Shown piece after piece: positions 11,519 to 23,717 of a stretch of 64,000 nucleotides of DNA. The translations under genes and the position numbers were made by a program. The notes under the pieces were generated by a model. That model had not been told where the DNA came from. It searched no databases and worked only from the letters and a program-made list of their open reading frames with translations. The stretch comes from Floccularia luteovirens (lineage: Eukaryota; Basidiomycota; Agaricomycetes; Agaricales; Squamanitaceae). Location: assembly GCA_009739215.1 (NCBI GenBank), contig VSJF01000009.1, forward strand, positions 372,001-436,000, written 5' to 3'. Within the stretch, counting starts at the first letter, position 1; each line of letters starts with the position of its first letter.

Positions 11519-11989
11519 CGAGTGAGTTTTCACGAGTTATGAATTTCTCAATGAAGGAAAAGAGGGACGTTTGAATGTAGGTCTTCCTGATTCCGACTTG
11601 ACTTTATACTCCAGGTTTTGAGCAGGACCTCGTGGTACCATTGTCTTGACTACAATGGCTGGAAGAATGTGGCCAACTGGAATGTGGCCAACTGGAGGGA
11701 TTTCCTTACAGGAAATATAGCGTCGGAACTCTAAATAGAACTGCATTGATCTGTCATCAAAACGTTACGGTGACCTGTCACATGTGACCATTGTTACAAT
11801 ATTCAGTGTTCACCAATCCCTTTGTTCACCTTTTTCAGCAATCAAAGGCGTGCAAGATGCGATTCGTGTCTTTGCATATGTCCAATGAACTGAGTCATCC
11901 CTCCCTTTTCATCTTCAACACAACTTATGGTGTTACTTCTGTTATTTAGAGTGGTAATATAAAGGTTGTCGTCCCTGATTACTGTGGTA

Positions 11990-12700
11990 TCGGTTTATCA
12001 CCCCATTTGATTCCATCAACTCCAATACGTCTCTTTGCACATTCCCGCAACGTAAGTAGTGGGCCTTACAGGAGAAGTTTTTCTCGTCTTTCCGTGATAT
12101 GGTTTCCTTCTATTTAGGGATTTTGTGGGGCATTTTGGCTCCTTCCGTTCGGGTTTCTCCTACACGTATGGGTGTCGCGTCCGCGTCATCTTTCAGTACT
12201 GTTTTGTACGCATTTTCTTTTTTTTCCGACCGGTTTCCATCCCTCTTTTTTGTGTCCGTCATATTTGACGAGGGTGAATAAGTGTTTTCATATGAGGTCA
12301 GTGTGTCTTTTCGGGACAGGTACAAGTATTTACTTATTTTGTTCGTGTTTTGACATCCGACAACGTCGGATGTCGATGATGCAATGATGACTTTCAACAG
12401 CCCGTCTCATTCACTGTTGCATAACAATCATGATATTTTAACGATATTGAAAAAATGAATAGTAAGTATAGGTTCTTTATACGGTCTTAATTTCTTCATT
12501 ATATAACGACATCACTACTTGTCTCGTCACAACTTCCACCTCACTTGTTTTACTTATCAAAAAATATAAGCATTTGTGCTAAACGACGATTCGGACGTTG
12601 GAAGGTCTTGCCACGCTCAAAGCGTGGCCTTGCCGTTTTTTAAGCTTTATATCTGTAAGCGTATTGCGCCTGTTACTTAACAGGGTCAATACGCCCCTTC
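11990..12700 (+). ncRNA. Transcript-like region with 5' intron and strong hairpins, no long ORF
   Basis: A TATA-like GGTAATATAAAGG near 11955 and a pyrimidine-rich leader precede a good splice donor (GTAAGTAG, about 12052) and a TATTTAG acceptor near 12117. The would-be second exon has no convincing protein; the longest ATG frame is 37 codons from 12168. It contains strong inverted repeats: GACATCCGAC/GTCGGATGTC with a 3-nt loop (12352-12374), GCCACGCT/AGCGTGGC with a 3-nt loop (12610-12628) followed by a T run, and a two-step stem at 12659-12694 (GCGTATTG..CCTGTT/AACAGG..CAATACGC, 4-nt loop). This is a candidate structured RNA between the pheromone gene and receptor R2. Transcription is not shown by sequence alone. 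Confidence 0.3.
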
Positions 12701-13575
12701 TCAAAAGACACGACGAAATATATTCACAATTTAATATGTTGTAGAACACCTATGTAGATGCCGGCCTACCATACATACGTCCTCGCATCATTTGAATCCC
12801 GTCTCTCCTTGTACTCTTTCCGACTCTGGTTCAAGCCCCAAAGTCTTTTTATTCTTTGAGGTGTGTTTAAGCAAGCTTTGGCACTACACCATTTCTTTCG
12901 CCGGCGATTCACGTTTTCGCATCACTTGCAAGTGTCCAAGTTTGCTTTAGCCAATTTACAATACTCCCTCATACTATCGATAACCAGCATCTCGGTCACC
13001 CCCCTCATATATCAACATCCACTGCACTGATGCCTAAGATACTTCGTAGGTCACCTTAGGGATAGTATACACTTCATTTAGAATAGTTATTTGGCTGAGA
13101 TAATGCGATTATCGATGTTGAAACGTTGAAGACCTGATCGACCCTAATATATTCCAACTGCCGAAGCGGCTTGCGTCCATGGATTGAATAGGCGGACGTA
13201 TATTTAGGCTTATTATGCATTCGACATTGCTCTTCGTTTTTAGTCCCAGAAGACACTTCATGTTGCGCAATTTTTAGGTGGTGGATTATGTGAACAAAAA
13301 TAGTCTATTTGAAGCAAAATCGGGATTGCCCCGCTCATTCACTGTACGTCTGATCTTCAAAGTTGAAAGTGCATATGTGAAGAAAAACGTGTTAGCCCAT
13401 GTATGCATTATGCGTGATGTGTGACGTGATGTGACCTAGAGTAACAATGGGAAACACTGTTTGCCCATTGTCCTCCAGCCATTCACTTTTTTCCTTTGTT
13501 GTAAGCCAAAATTACAGTAGAGAATGCTTCAAATACCGACCTGTGCGACGAAGGTTCTCCTTACTATCCCAAATC

Positions 13576-15229
13576 ATGCATCCAGAACTTGGACCCATTG
13601 CTACCCTTGTTGCCGTTTCCCTTATCCTTCCCCTTCCGTGGCATTGGCGCGCCCGAAACATTGCTACCCTTGCTATCATCGCTTGGTTGTTCGTCTCCAA
13701 TGTCATATATGCTGTTGATGCTTTTGTTTGGAGTGACAATGTAGAGATCGTGTTACCCGTTTGGTGTGATATATGTACGTTGTTGGCTTTAATACATATG
13801 CAAGATCTAATGCTTGTTTCTAGCTACCAAAATCATGGTTGGAGCTAATTTTGCTCTTCCTGCTGCCTGCTTTTGCATCTGTATCCATCTCGAACAAGTT
13901 TCATCGGCTCGTTACGCTCAGAGGACCTTGGCCGACCGAAAGAAGAGGATGATCTTTGAGTCTTTCATGTGCTTCGGAGTGCCCATAATTTTCATGGCTT
14001 TGCGTAGGTCTTCTGAGCTTATCCATTCCATATTGACTGATTGCATTATTAGATTATATCGTGCAAGGCCATCGTTACGACATATACGAAGGATATGGAT
14101 GTCGGCCATCTATCTATGTCTCTATTCTGGCTATATTCATTATCTGGATCCCTCCAATTCTCATGGCCGCCGGTGCGCTTGTCTTTGCAGGTGAGTCTTG
14201 TTAATATATACACACGCATTTTCTTAACATGTTTATTGTTTAGGTCTAGCTCTTCGTCATTTTGTTCGTCGTCGTGTAACATTTGCCACTCATTTGAACT
14301 CTTCAAACACTGCTTTGACGACATCTCGATACCTACGGCTCATGCTTATGTCGGCGTTTCAGATGGTCTGGTCGATAACAATTACTTGTTTCAATCTTGG
14401 GTATACCATATTGGCGATCCCAATTAGACCATGGACCACCTGGGCAGACGTTCATTCTAATTTCTCAAGGGTTGATCAATACCCCGCGATACTTTTTCCC
14501 TCAAAAATTGATGCAATGTACTATGCTATTTGGTGGATGATCCCAACCTCTTCCATAGCTTTCGTAGCTTTCTTCTCTTTTGGGAAAGACGCAATGGAAG
14601 AATACAAGAAGTGTTTCATGTGGATCCGCCGTAACATCTTCCATCAAAATACTGAAACAGAGGGGAAGTTCAAAAACTTGTCTTTTCCCAAGTATGTTGT
14701 TCAATATCAATCATTATACGTCAACACTAATACAAATTCTAGCATACTTATTAGTAACCCATTCTGTCCCAAGTCACCTGTGAAAACAGAACGTTCTACA
14801 GTGTCACCACCACCGATATATGAAGCACCCCAACTGTCAGTCCTAAGCTCTCCAAGTCATATTTTCGTCAACAACGAACACAAAATACAACATGAATCGT
14901 CCATTTATGAGAAACATTCAATCTACTCTTTCTCAAATGCTTCTGATGCAAGCCACTCACCAACTGATTCTTTTCAAGAACTCCATTCCTCCTATTCCGC
15001 ACAATCCATAAATCCCCCCACTCCTTCTGGTACTCGCTTATTACTTGCGGGTCAAAGTTTCTTGCCAGTATCAGACAGGGTCAAAGACATTGAAACACAC
15101 CTGCCAAGCAGCCATGTTGTTATATCAGCTCCCAGTTGCCGACCTTCAGCCCCACGGCCTTTTACCTTTCCCTCCTTCGAAGCTTCGCATGCTGATATAC
15201 CAGTTTTTAATCCTTATGACGCCCAATGA
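13576..15229 (+). CDS. STE3-type pheromone receptor R2, intact
   Basis: Seven-TM fungal pheromone GPCR acting at the plasma membrane upstream of a heterotrimeric G protein and MAPK cascade. It starts MHPELGPIATLVAVSL at ATG 13576. Family blocks in order are PLPWHWRARNIATLAIIAWL (TM2), VWCDI, FMALHYIVQGHRYDIYEGYG (after splicing), RHFVRRRVTF, RPWTTWADVHSNFSRVDQYP, IWWMIPTSS and FFSFGKDAMEEYKK. A Ser/Thr/Pro-rich cytoplasmic tail of about 170 residues follows. Introns fall at about 13770-13822, 14006-14050, 14190-14243 and probably 14693-14743; the last is 51 nt and in frame, so it may be retained. Length is about 480 residues. It is closest to R1 in this window and shares its intron positions. 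Confidence 0.92.
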
Positions 15230-15553
15230 TCCAATAACTTATATAGCTACCTACATAAATTCCGGGCTCCTTCGGCCCTGCATAACCCCATTCGTTTTTT
15301 CCTGTTTATCATGAGACTAGATTTTGTATCACATTTGTACATTTTCTAAACGATGTAGTCTAAAATTTTAACATGTTGCACAAAATATCTCGAAATTTAT
15401 CATGTTCAATTATTTCCAACATTCATAAAAATGTTTCTGACTGAAAGACGAGCTGTTCTTTCCATTAATAGAACAACTCCCCATTAATTGTCTAAGTGTG
15501 CTGTTAAAGATCGTAAAATTCAAACTGCATAATAACCACAGCAACTGTATTTA

Positions 15554-16771
15554 TCACAGTGAGATCAGATTTCCAGAACCCTCGATACCAAGGCCATCGA
15601 TACTGCATCTCCGGTTCTGGTTGAGATAACTAGTGCGTCGGCGTTGAGAAGCTGACGAAACGACTTGGAGAGGTTTAGGAGGTGGATGTGGTGTACAGAA
15701 AGAAGGACCAATCATTACTGTTGATGATATTGAAGCCATAGCCATTCGAGGGACAAAGGGTTGCGCAGTCGGTCTGAGAACATGTTTAGGGATGTATGTA
15801 GGCTGTTCCATGTATATTAAAGTTAGTGTATTTATAACCAGTTTTCCACGGAGATTTTACCTTTGTGAAGATTTTCTCATTAGGGCGTGTGTAAGAAGGT
15901 GTTCTAGGTGTATGTACATAACCAAACCTATTTGTGTAATTCAGAGTCTTGGGCGCTGTAGTAGGGTAGATAGTTTCGGGGAGTTGTTGCTGTAGAATAT
16001 GGTCAAATGACATTATGCTTGGTGAATGAAAATTTGTCACCCTAATGTACGGTGTGCTCGGCTTTTTCTCTATTTTCTGCGTCGACTTAGGTATTTTGGA
16101 GGTCATAGCTACACATCGTGGCTTGCGGACGTGTGTTACCGGCTTATCCTTCACGATTAATGAATCTCAGCAAAATATTTTGACAAGAAAACAAGGTAAA
16201 TTGGTACACTCACTTTGACAACATTTCTCGTAGAGTTGATAACACCGACACCTGGTCGCCTATGTTCCTCGGGTGTCCCACCATGATCAAAGGTTGAAAC
16301 CAATATTTGAATATAGGGCTTGAAAAGTTCAAATATTCCAGCGAGAACAGGAAATGCGACGCAGTAAACAAAGAGGATCAGTGCTTCGCTCAAGACGGGA
16401 AATACATCAGACTCGAAGTAATCTTTGATATGGATCACTGCGCGACGGGATATAGACGGATGTTTGGTGGATAATGTCGGGTGGAAAGGTGAGACTTCCT
16501 GAGGTCTGGTATCGAAAGTAAGGATAACGGCAGCGATGGCCCGTGCCATATCGTATAAACCACCATACTTTCGGCTATGTTCAGTGTTGGGGGAAGGAGT
16601 GGACCCAGCAGGTATGATGAAGATTTCATCAAGAGCTGGAAGTATAAAATAACTGAGTGCTGGTTTCAACGTGAAGAAGCCTGCATTTGTGAGGACATCG
16701 GCGGCCCTCTTGGATACATTTGTTATGAAAGGAGTGTGGAGTAGGTTTCGAACAGTGTTGAAACCAAACAT
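15554..16771 (-). CDS. Paralog A: protein with hydrophobic N-terminal half, unrecognised family
   Basis: There are three exons: 16771 to about 16214, about 16152-15860, and about 15803-15554. The first exon has amphipathic/hydrophobic stretches (LKPALSYFILPALDEIF, EALILFVYCVAFPVLAGIF), suggesting membrane association. Exons 2 and 3 are basic and Pro/Thr/Ser-rich with short aromatic motifs. The first exon resembles the start of the gene at 49837: AVILTFDTRPQEV matches TILAFDDRVPSV, and FELFKPYI matches FELAKPYI. The two genes thus lie next to receptors R2 and R4 respectively. I know no function for the family. The gene is convergent with R2, its 3' end about 325 bp from the R2 stop. Confidence 0.65.
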
Positions 16772-16799
16772 TGGGAACTGGGGAATACTTCAAAGATAA

Positions 16800-17640
16800 G
16801 GAGTTGGTGGTTGGAGAGAGCGTTCACAATGCCCTTATGACTGATGGACTGGTAAGGAGTTGAGATACATGTGACCGTCCCGCGAGGATAACTTGCTGAG
16901 ATAGGATTCAGATTGTACCACCTGTTAGATGGACCACATCAAAGCTCTGCAGGTCCGGCAACAGGGCATAAGGAGTCCCGCATTACATGACCAAATTGGA
17001 GAAGACTATTCCAAACCATAAACTGCAAGCCCAGCCAGATCCCCGGATATATCTTGCAAGACATATCACCGTATTAGGGTTGAATTTCTTAAAACATTCG
17101 CCAAGTGTGTGTTCGATTTGAAACTTGTGTATATTGACATGCCAGTTGCCGGGTGTGGAATGGTCGACGGAGAGTAGAAGGTGTTTTTTGCATGCATATC
17201 GACGGCAACGGATCTAGCATGTGTGTGGTTCTTCAAGTCAGTTTGCTCAAACCGCATAGAAGGGATGGACTTATAAATGTCAGAGTTACAGGTCCATGAT
17301 TAAATGGGACAAATTGATCATTCAAGCCGGATGCTTTGTTTGTCTGCGTCGTTAGGTCCAAACTCACATTCATCTTTATCTCCGTTCCTAGTAATTACAA
17401 CAGACAAAGCCGTGGTCAGGCTTTTTGAAGACACTCGGTCCCAAGAAGTACATATATAAACATCAAATGGAACGCCCAAACCAATCAACTTATTTACGTT
17501 CCTATGACACCTCTTCTGATATACCATGTCAAAGCTCACATTTTGGCGGTTGCTCTGGTCAAAGCTGGCCACCTGCAAGAACATGTCTTACCGTTGACCT
17601 GATTTCAAAGCACCTACAGGATTAAAGCTAAAAACGATGG
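16800..17640. other. Intergenic, no supported gene
   Basis: This is probably the shared upstream region of paralog A (minus) and the gene starting near 17726 (plus). No convincing frame and no CaaX end was seen on either strand. Confidence 0.5.
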
Positions 17641-17725
17641 CTTTTCTCAATATTCGTCACATTTATCCTCCATCCCACATTGAGTGGTCACCAACAATAA
17701 TCAGACATCCAACCACCTCAAGTCA

Positions 17726-19476
17726 ATGCCACGAAGTACTATGACATTAGGTAAATTGAATCTTTCACCCTTTCTTCCCGCGAAGTCAAGGTCTAACATT
17801 ATCTTTTTCCGTCTAGGAGCCATCCCTGACAGCCGGAAGCGCCGTAAAGCAACTTCCAAGCGTACAGGAACCTCAAAATGGTTTCGGATGGCTGGCAAGG
17901 TATAACTCGGGCGAAGACACCCAGTTTCTTAACATAAGATTCTCAAAATTGAGAATGATGGTGGCAAACGCGGTGGCCGGTGGTATACGCTTAAATCAAG
18001 GAAACGAAGGCAAACCGGTCCCAACAGAACGAGATTGGAATCCAAGGGAGAATTTGATAAAGGTTTCACCAATGTGCTCAAAGATATAACCCCCCGAGAC
18101 GACATAGCGATACCATTTGGCAACGGGGATAAATATTTCCCACAACTTCTTGATTCCATAATTAAAGACTACGGCGCTTCTATGGGTAAGTAAAGCTCAT
18201 ATCTCCTCACCCCTACAAGGTGGTATAGAAGCTAACGCTGTTTTCCCCTCCAGAAGTTTTCCCTGCCGACTATCAGGACCATGAAGTAATTTATAGCCCT
18301 CGAGATAATTCTCGCATCCTTAACTTGCCAGCAGATAAAACACAATCTCCCAAGGATAGAATCCTTAAGATGGAGAATGAAAGTGACAGTCGACAGTCGC
18401 GTAACTCCAAGAACCGAGTTCGATGTCCTCGAATCAGCAGTGGATCAGCACCGAAATTGAAATCGGAAGAAGGAGACAAACATGGTCCAATTGGCTCACC
18501 AAGATGTCGAACATCACAGGAAGACACAAAATTTATTCCCGGCTCTGATAGTGCACGTCCCATCGCGTGGATTAATGATGGGGGGAATGATTATAACAAT
18601 TCTGCTGGTAAGTCCATGTATGCTTTTGTATCTTCTGTCTCTGATTTACGTGGTACCTCTCTTTAGATATCCTCAACGTACATGATACCCAATATCTCAA
18701 TGAACAGGGCTCCCTGGACAAAGAGCGAGAGTGGAAGACGACGCGTCCACTGGCATTTGCCCTCTCCTGCAACCCAAACCCAAAGCCCCAGTCACACCAA
18801 CCGATCAGTACTAGATTGGCTGGAAACCGGCTGTGATATTAGTGGCTCATCACGAAATGGAACTTTCCACAAAGAAATAGAGATGACATTTGACTTTGAA
18901 GATGACCGTATTATGGATAACATGAATAATGCAAGAGAAACATACGATGAATATGATGGCCGCAGTGATTCCGATGATATACCGTTTGATGTTGCCAAGT
19001 ACGTGTTGTCCTTCTGCCTTATTTTCCCGTGCATCTGACTAAAATGCACCTTCTGGTTCTATAGAGACTACTCCTCTCCCGTAATACAAGAAATTGAACT
19101 GGAAGGTAACGCTTGTTAGAATGACATTAGAGATCATACCGGATACCTCTCAAATGACATGGCAGGAAACGATGCCGACATCTCTGAGGATGAGGATGAG
19201 GACCTTCGTTTCTCAGGCAATGCCGATGACTACGTATCTCAATGTCACCAGCGTCCACTCAATAGTAGGCGTAACTTCTGCGACGATAATTCCCAATTGG
19301 GAGAAGTAACCACTAGTACGCGGTCTTCTAGACGCGAAAATCCCAGAAGCAGGAGAAGGAGAAGACGCCACCGGAACGAAGGCGCAGATAATGAAACGGA
19401 AGCCGAAGGATCAAACACCCGCATGGAGAACCCAATATATGATGACAGTTATGATGACGATGATGAAAGTGCATAA
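17726..19476 (+). CDS. Unrecognised multi-exon protein, basic N-terminus and acidic C-terminus
   Basis: The reading is MPRSTMTL, then GAIPDSRKRRKATSKRTG, KWFRMAGK, GGKRGGRWYTLKSRKRR, a central Ser/Lys/Glu-rich part, and an end rich in Asp/Glu with an RRRRRRR run (about 19340-19370) before DDSYDDDDESA. Introns are at about 17749-17817, 17899-17938, 18185-18253, 18608-18666, probably 18680-18731 (needed to keep frame), 19000-19064 and a short one near 19107. The start at 17726 is the first ATG in frame with the next exon. Composition suggests a nuclear protein, which is inference. An upstream exon cannot be excluded. Confidence 0.45.
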
Positions 19477-19599
19477 CATGACACTAACGGAAAGGGTATG
19501 GTATGAAAGTCGTGATGCTGATAATGATAACGACAGTAATAATGAAAATGGGAGAATTGGAATGAAAGCCTACCCTGGGGTGCTGGTATAAGCACATTC

Positions 19600-20030
19600 T
19601 AGATGGGCTAGAAAGCGATTCCTTGGTTCTAAAACTTAGACGATATTTAAGAAAAGGACCTTACCTTGATACCCTTGAATTTCCTTATCCATAGCTTACA
19701 CTCGTTATATGAACAATACTTATATAGGAACTATTCCTTTGTTATGTTTAAATTTTCTATGCACTTAATTATGCTTATGCTCACAAAAAAAGTTTGGCTG
19801 CCATGATAATCAATGATTTAATCCAGGATGAGTAATAGAAGTCGTGATAATAAAAGCGTTATCGTAAGAAACAATGTGTGGACGAGTGGGTGATCATAAA
19901 ATATTTACAGAAAGCAAAGTAGACTTTGAATGAAAAAAAAATAGTCGTAAGAATAGGGACGGATGGGAAGGGAATAAAACGAAAGGGTGTTGACAACATA
20001 GTAATAGAGGTAATAAGAAAGCACTCCTCT
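19600..20030. other. Convergent intergenic region
   Basis: AT-rich sequence between the 3' ends of two convergent genes, with A runs at 19786 and 19932. No gene seen. Confidence 0.5.
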
Positions 20031-20036
20031 ATCCAA

Positions 20037-22988
20037 TTAACCATGTCCTCCATCCCAACTCGCCCGTTTCCTTTTGTTATCACCGCTTCTCAGCATCAAG
20101 TCCTGTGGACACACTGCACTTTGACCACGGTGATGTCCTCCACCCAACATCATCCTCCTCTCTGTACCAGCATTCATCTTATTCCCAAATACGTTCACAC
20201 CTTGACCCACGTCAATGCCAATACCAAGCTCAATGCCCAGTCCACCATCAATCTGAGTCTGTGGTATGTGTTGCCGCAGAGACGCTGGTATACCAAGGGA
20301 CCTTAGGGAAGACGATGATGCGGCTGACTGCGCAAGGTCAAGTGCTAGCGCTTGCCCCATGGTACTTTCCAGAGACATCTGATGGGTATGCCCTGACCCA
20401 TTTGGCGCATGGCTGCTGGTCGTCGAATGCGGGTAGTAATGCAAGTCGAGGAATGGCAAATCATATAAATCCCCTGGTGATCCGCCGCCCAGCGTACGGT
20501 TCCAGAGATCGACGGAGGATGGTGGCATTAAGACATTGGAAGGGTACATTGCTGCTGTTGGAACAGGACTGGCTACTTTGGCAGCAGTATCACCATTTAT
20601 ATGCTGCTGCTTATTAGGATTTTGGGAAGGTTGCTGCACCGAAGGATGAAATTGGGAGGAACGTGTGAGTGGGAACGAGTTGGAGTGGTTGGTTTGTACT
20701 GGACGAGGTGCTGCGCGTGCCTCAGTGGGTGGGACAGAAATCGAGCGACTATGCACTGAGCCATGGATGGAGCTGTAATGCTGGAAGGCGGAACCAGATG
20801 AATGCCTTACCGGGCGAGGCTGGAATAATGGTGTGCCAGGTGGTGTCGAATGTAAACTGTCTGGAGACAAGTCCACAATGTCGTCTAAACCACACATCAG
20901 GGCTGAATCTTCCGGCTCGTCCTTGTGCTGTTCCTGCGTTGGCTGACGAGAGCGGTCCAGAACAACAGGAATCTCTTCCATCGAGTCATGATCATGAGCA
21001 GAGTCTACCCGGTCGTTCAGTGTAATCCCCGTCAATTCGATCTCGTCGATTCCTGGTAGCGCTGGGGTATGCAATTGCATTGGGTGTATGCTATTTTGTA
21101 CTGCAGGTGTAAGACCTAAACCTAAGCCACCGAATCCTGTTGCAAAATCGGCAGTTCCATAGAAAGACTGTTGTGGCTGATGCGTCCGAGCACCAAAAAT
21201 TAGGTCACCAGCGTAGTTAGAGTGGTGGGTGAAGCCGCGGAAGCCATTCGGTGGGAACATGTCGTCTGAGAATGTAGAATGAGAGTCGCCTACGCCGACT
21301 TCTGACGAAAAGTCATGTGGCATTGTTGCAGGGAATAAATCATACCGATCCAATACGCCATGGTTAAGGTGGTGATGGAAAGAAAATGGAGAGGCAGGAC
21401 TGTTGCTACTTCCAGGATCCAGTCTAGGATTGGCAGAGAACCAATCTTGGGCACCCCAAGCAGATTTACCGATCATGCTACTTCCGACTCCTAGACTTAT
21501 TGTGTCGGAACGTGGCTGGAATGGGGATGATTGTGATGAGTGATTCATTAGAAGGTCTGCTGATAAGTGACTGGATGTAGGTGACCCAGCTGCGGTCGAC
21601 CAGGTGTGGTGGGAATGTGTCGGCGTATCGAGGCCAGATGACCATGTCTGGGACTCTTCCAACTCTGACTGCGTTTGAGAATTCATAATATCGGGAATAG
21701 ACAACGGGTCGGAAAGGTCATCTAGAGTGACCATCTCCATTTCGTCGTCATCTGGCATGATGAAAGCCTTTGAAGACGAGAGGAATGCAGGAATCTTTTT
21801 ATCTGCCCGTGTGGTGCTGGTAGAAACATTTTCCACAAATATTGGAGTATGAATGGGACCAGCAGGCGCTGAAAGGTCAACTTCCTCTTCTCCTCCACTG
21901 GAGTCTTCATCTTCAGAGACGGCAGCACTTTGTGGAACACTTTTGGTACCACCTCGTAATAAACCTTGGCTTGTTTGTGCCCGGCGTCTACTCCTGACTG
22001 GACCTGTCGTAGACATGGATAGCTGGTCATCAGTGGCGGCGCGGACGGGGGTTTTAGGACCGTCGATTAATGATTTTTTCTTCGTAGTGCCGCGGGGCTT
22101 GTATCCTGCTGCTTGATAAAGATCTGGGAATGCGTTTCTAAAGCGGTCCCGAAGGTCAGTCGAGCGCCTATGTTGCTCCTGGAATACAGGATCTTTGACA
22201 ATAGTAGCCCAGACTGTGCCGTACTTTTCGTACCCAGCTTTAAGAGCACGGTCTTCTTCCTCAGTAAATGGGCGACGCCTCTTGCTACGTGTTTTCTCAA
22301 AAAGTGAAGACCCATCAGGTAGCGTGGAGCGGACTTTGCTAGATAAATGTGTGCGTGCGTTTGGATAGTGCTGTTTGTACGCATCCGGAAAATATGTCCT
22401 GAACCTGATAATAAAACATAACGGATTGCGTGAATATGTATAATCAGGCGTTTCAAGTATATCCGAATTACCTGTCTTTGAGATCGACAGGGGTTCTGTT
22501 ATCAAACTTAAGGGCAGTGTCACTCAGTATGGTTTTCCAGTTGCCGACCCCATGCTATAAACACAAAAACCATAAATATCAGTCGGACATGAATGGTGCG
22601 TATCACAGACTTTGTTACAACCAGCTACCAACATATTTGTTTCTTCTTCGCTCCATTTTTTCCTTGGTTTCTTCTCTTGCATGTTCATTGCTCCAGAGCC
22701 TGAAGCGCCATCCTCGTCTTCAACAGCAGTTTCTATTTTGCGTATCTTTCCCTTTTTCTCGCCTCTTGCAACAAGTGACGCTTGAGCGACGTGGGAGTCA
22801 AGAATAGTGTCGTCACGGAAGCTCCAAGCTTGCACAAGCCGTGGTGAGGAGGGCAAGGCAAGAGAAACGCGTCTTTGTTTCAGATGAGAGATGGCACTCG
22901 TAGAAGAAGCCGGAAATGGGGCCTTGAAAGAGAAAGTTGACGACGGTGGGCCTTGTGTCTTAGTGGGCATGCCTTCGGTTGTTGACAT
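20037..22988 (-). CDS. Two-Myb telobox-type DNA-binding protein (Tay1/Teb1-like)
   Basis: Two Myb/SANT repeats lie in the N-terminal part. The first begins KKPRKKWSEEETNMLVAGCN and continues over a 53-nt intron into HGVGNWKTIL and VDLKDRFRTYFPDAYK. The second is RRRPFTEEEDRALKAGYEKY with TVWATIVKDPVF and STDLRDRFRNAFPDLY. The DLKDRFRN helix-3 motif is typical of telomere-repeat-binding (telobox) Myb domains, as in fission yeast Teb1 and Yarrowia/Ustilago Tay1. The role, TTAGGG-type repeat binding at telomeres or promoters, is inferred from that family. The remaining roughly 700 residues are low-complexity, Ser/Gln/His/Pro-rich and probably disordered. ATG 22988 is the first in frame; introns are at about 22559-22610 and 22405-22470. 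Long plus-strand frames over 19.9-22.1 kb are antisense shadows. Confidence 0.85.
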
Positions 22989-23717
22989 GACAGTAACACT
23001 CTTTCACCGTAACAATCTTAGTCTGGGGCTAGGGCAAGGATTCGGCTGGAGATAGTGACAACACGTCTATACAGCGAGGCTTCAGATAATCGGATATGAA
23101 AAGGGTAGAAGACAGAAGTGTGTGATATCGCAAGTAGGTTAGCACCGTGATGAATACGGGGATCAAACCGACTTGTGGGGATGGTGAATGGGGGCGACGA
23201 TGAGCTGTATTAACGATACAAGCCAAGAGGAGATTTGGAAGGGAGGAAAGCAGTGGTGGAAAGGAGAGAAGGAAGAGAGACTTGGAAGAAGGCACGTTGT
23301 GTATGGCCTGCTTAGCTAGTGGCCAATACTTCCTTTTTCGGATAACACGCCCAACCCGAATCTGTCGTTGTCCATCATTTCTTACAGCATATTTCATGTT
23401 TTCTGGCCACAAATTTCTTAGGTTTCCATGAACAATACATGCCACGCAGCACAAGCTTATGTTTTTTTTTTGATTCTAGTACGAAACCATCAACGTTTCA
23501 CAGGATCAACCCTCGTGTTGCTTTATTTAGAAAACGGGCTGTTTCGCCGCATGTACGTACCATACCCCAACAGAATATATAAATGTCGGATACTAATCAA
23601 ACTCGGAGTCAAGTGATAAATGAACAAGACCCGATCAAGGATTTCAAGGTGTCTGGTACTGGTAGTGTGGCGGATTAAACTCATCAGATTATACAACATC
23701 TACACAAACTTTTATTT

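Noticed and set aside
18667..18830. Apparent frameshift in the 17.7-19.5 kb gene
   Set aside because: A 52-nt intron (about 18680-18731, GT...AG) restores the frame, so a break need not be assumed.
19926..22116. Several plus-strand frames over the two-Myb gene
   Set aside because: Antisense shadows of a low-complexity coding exon.
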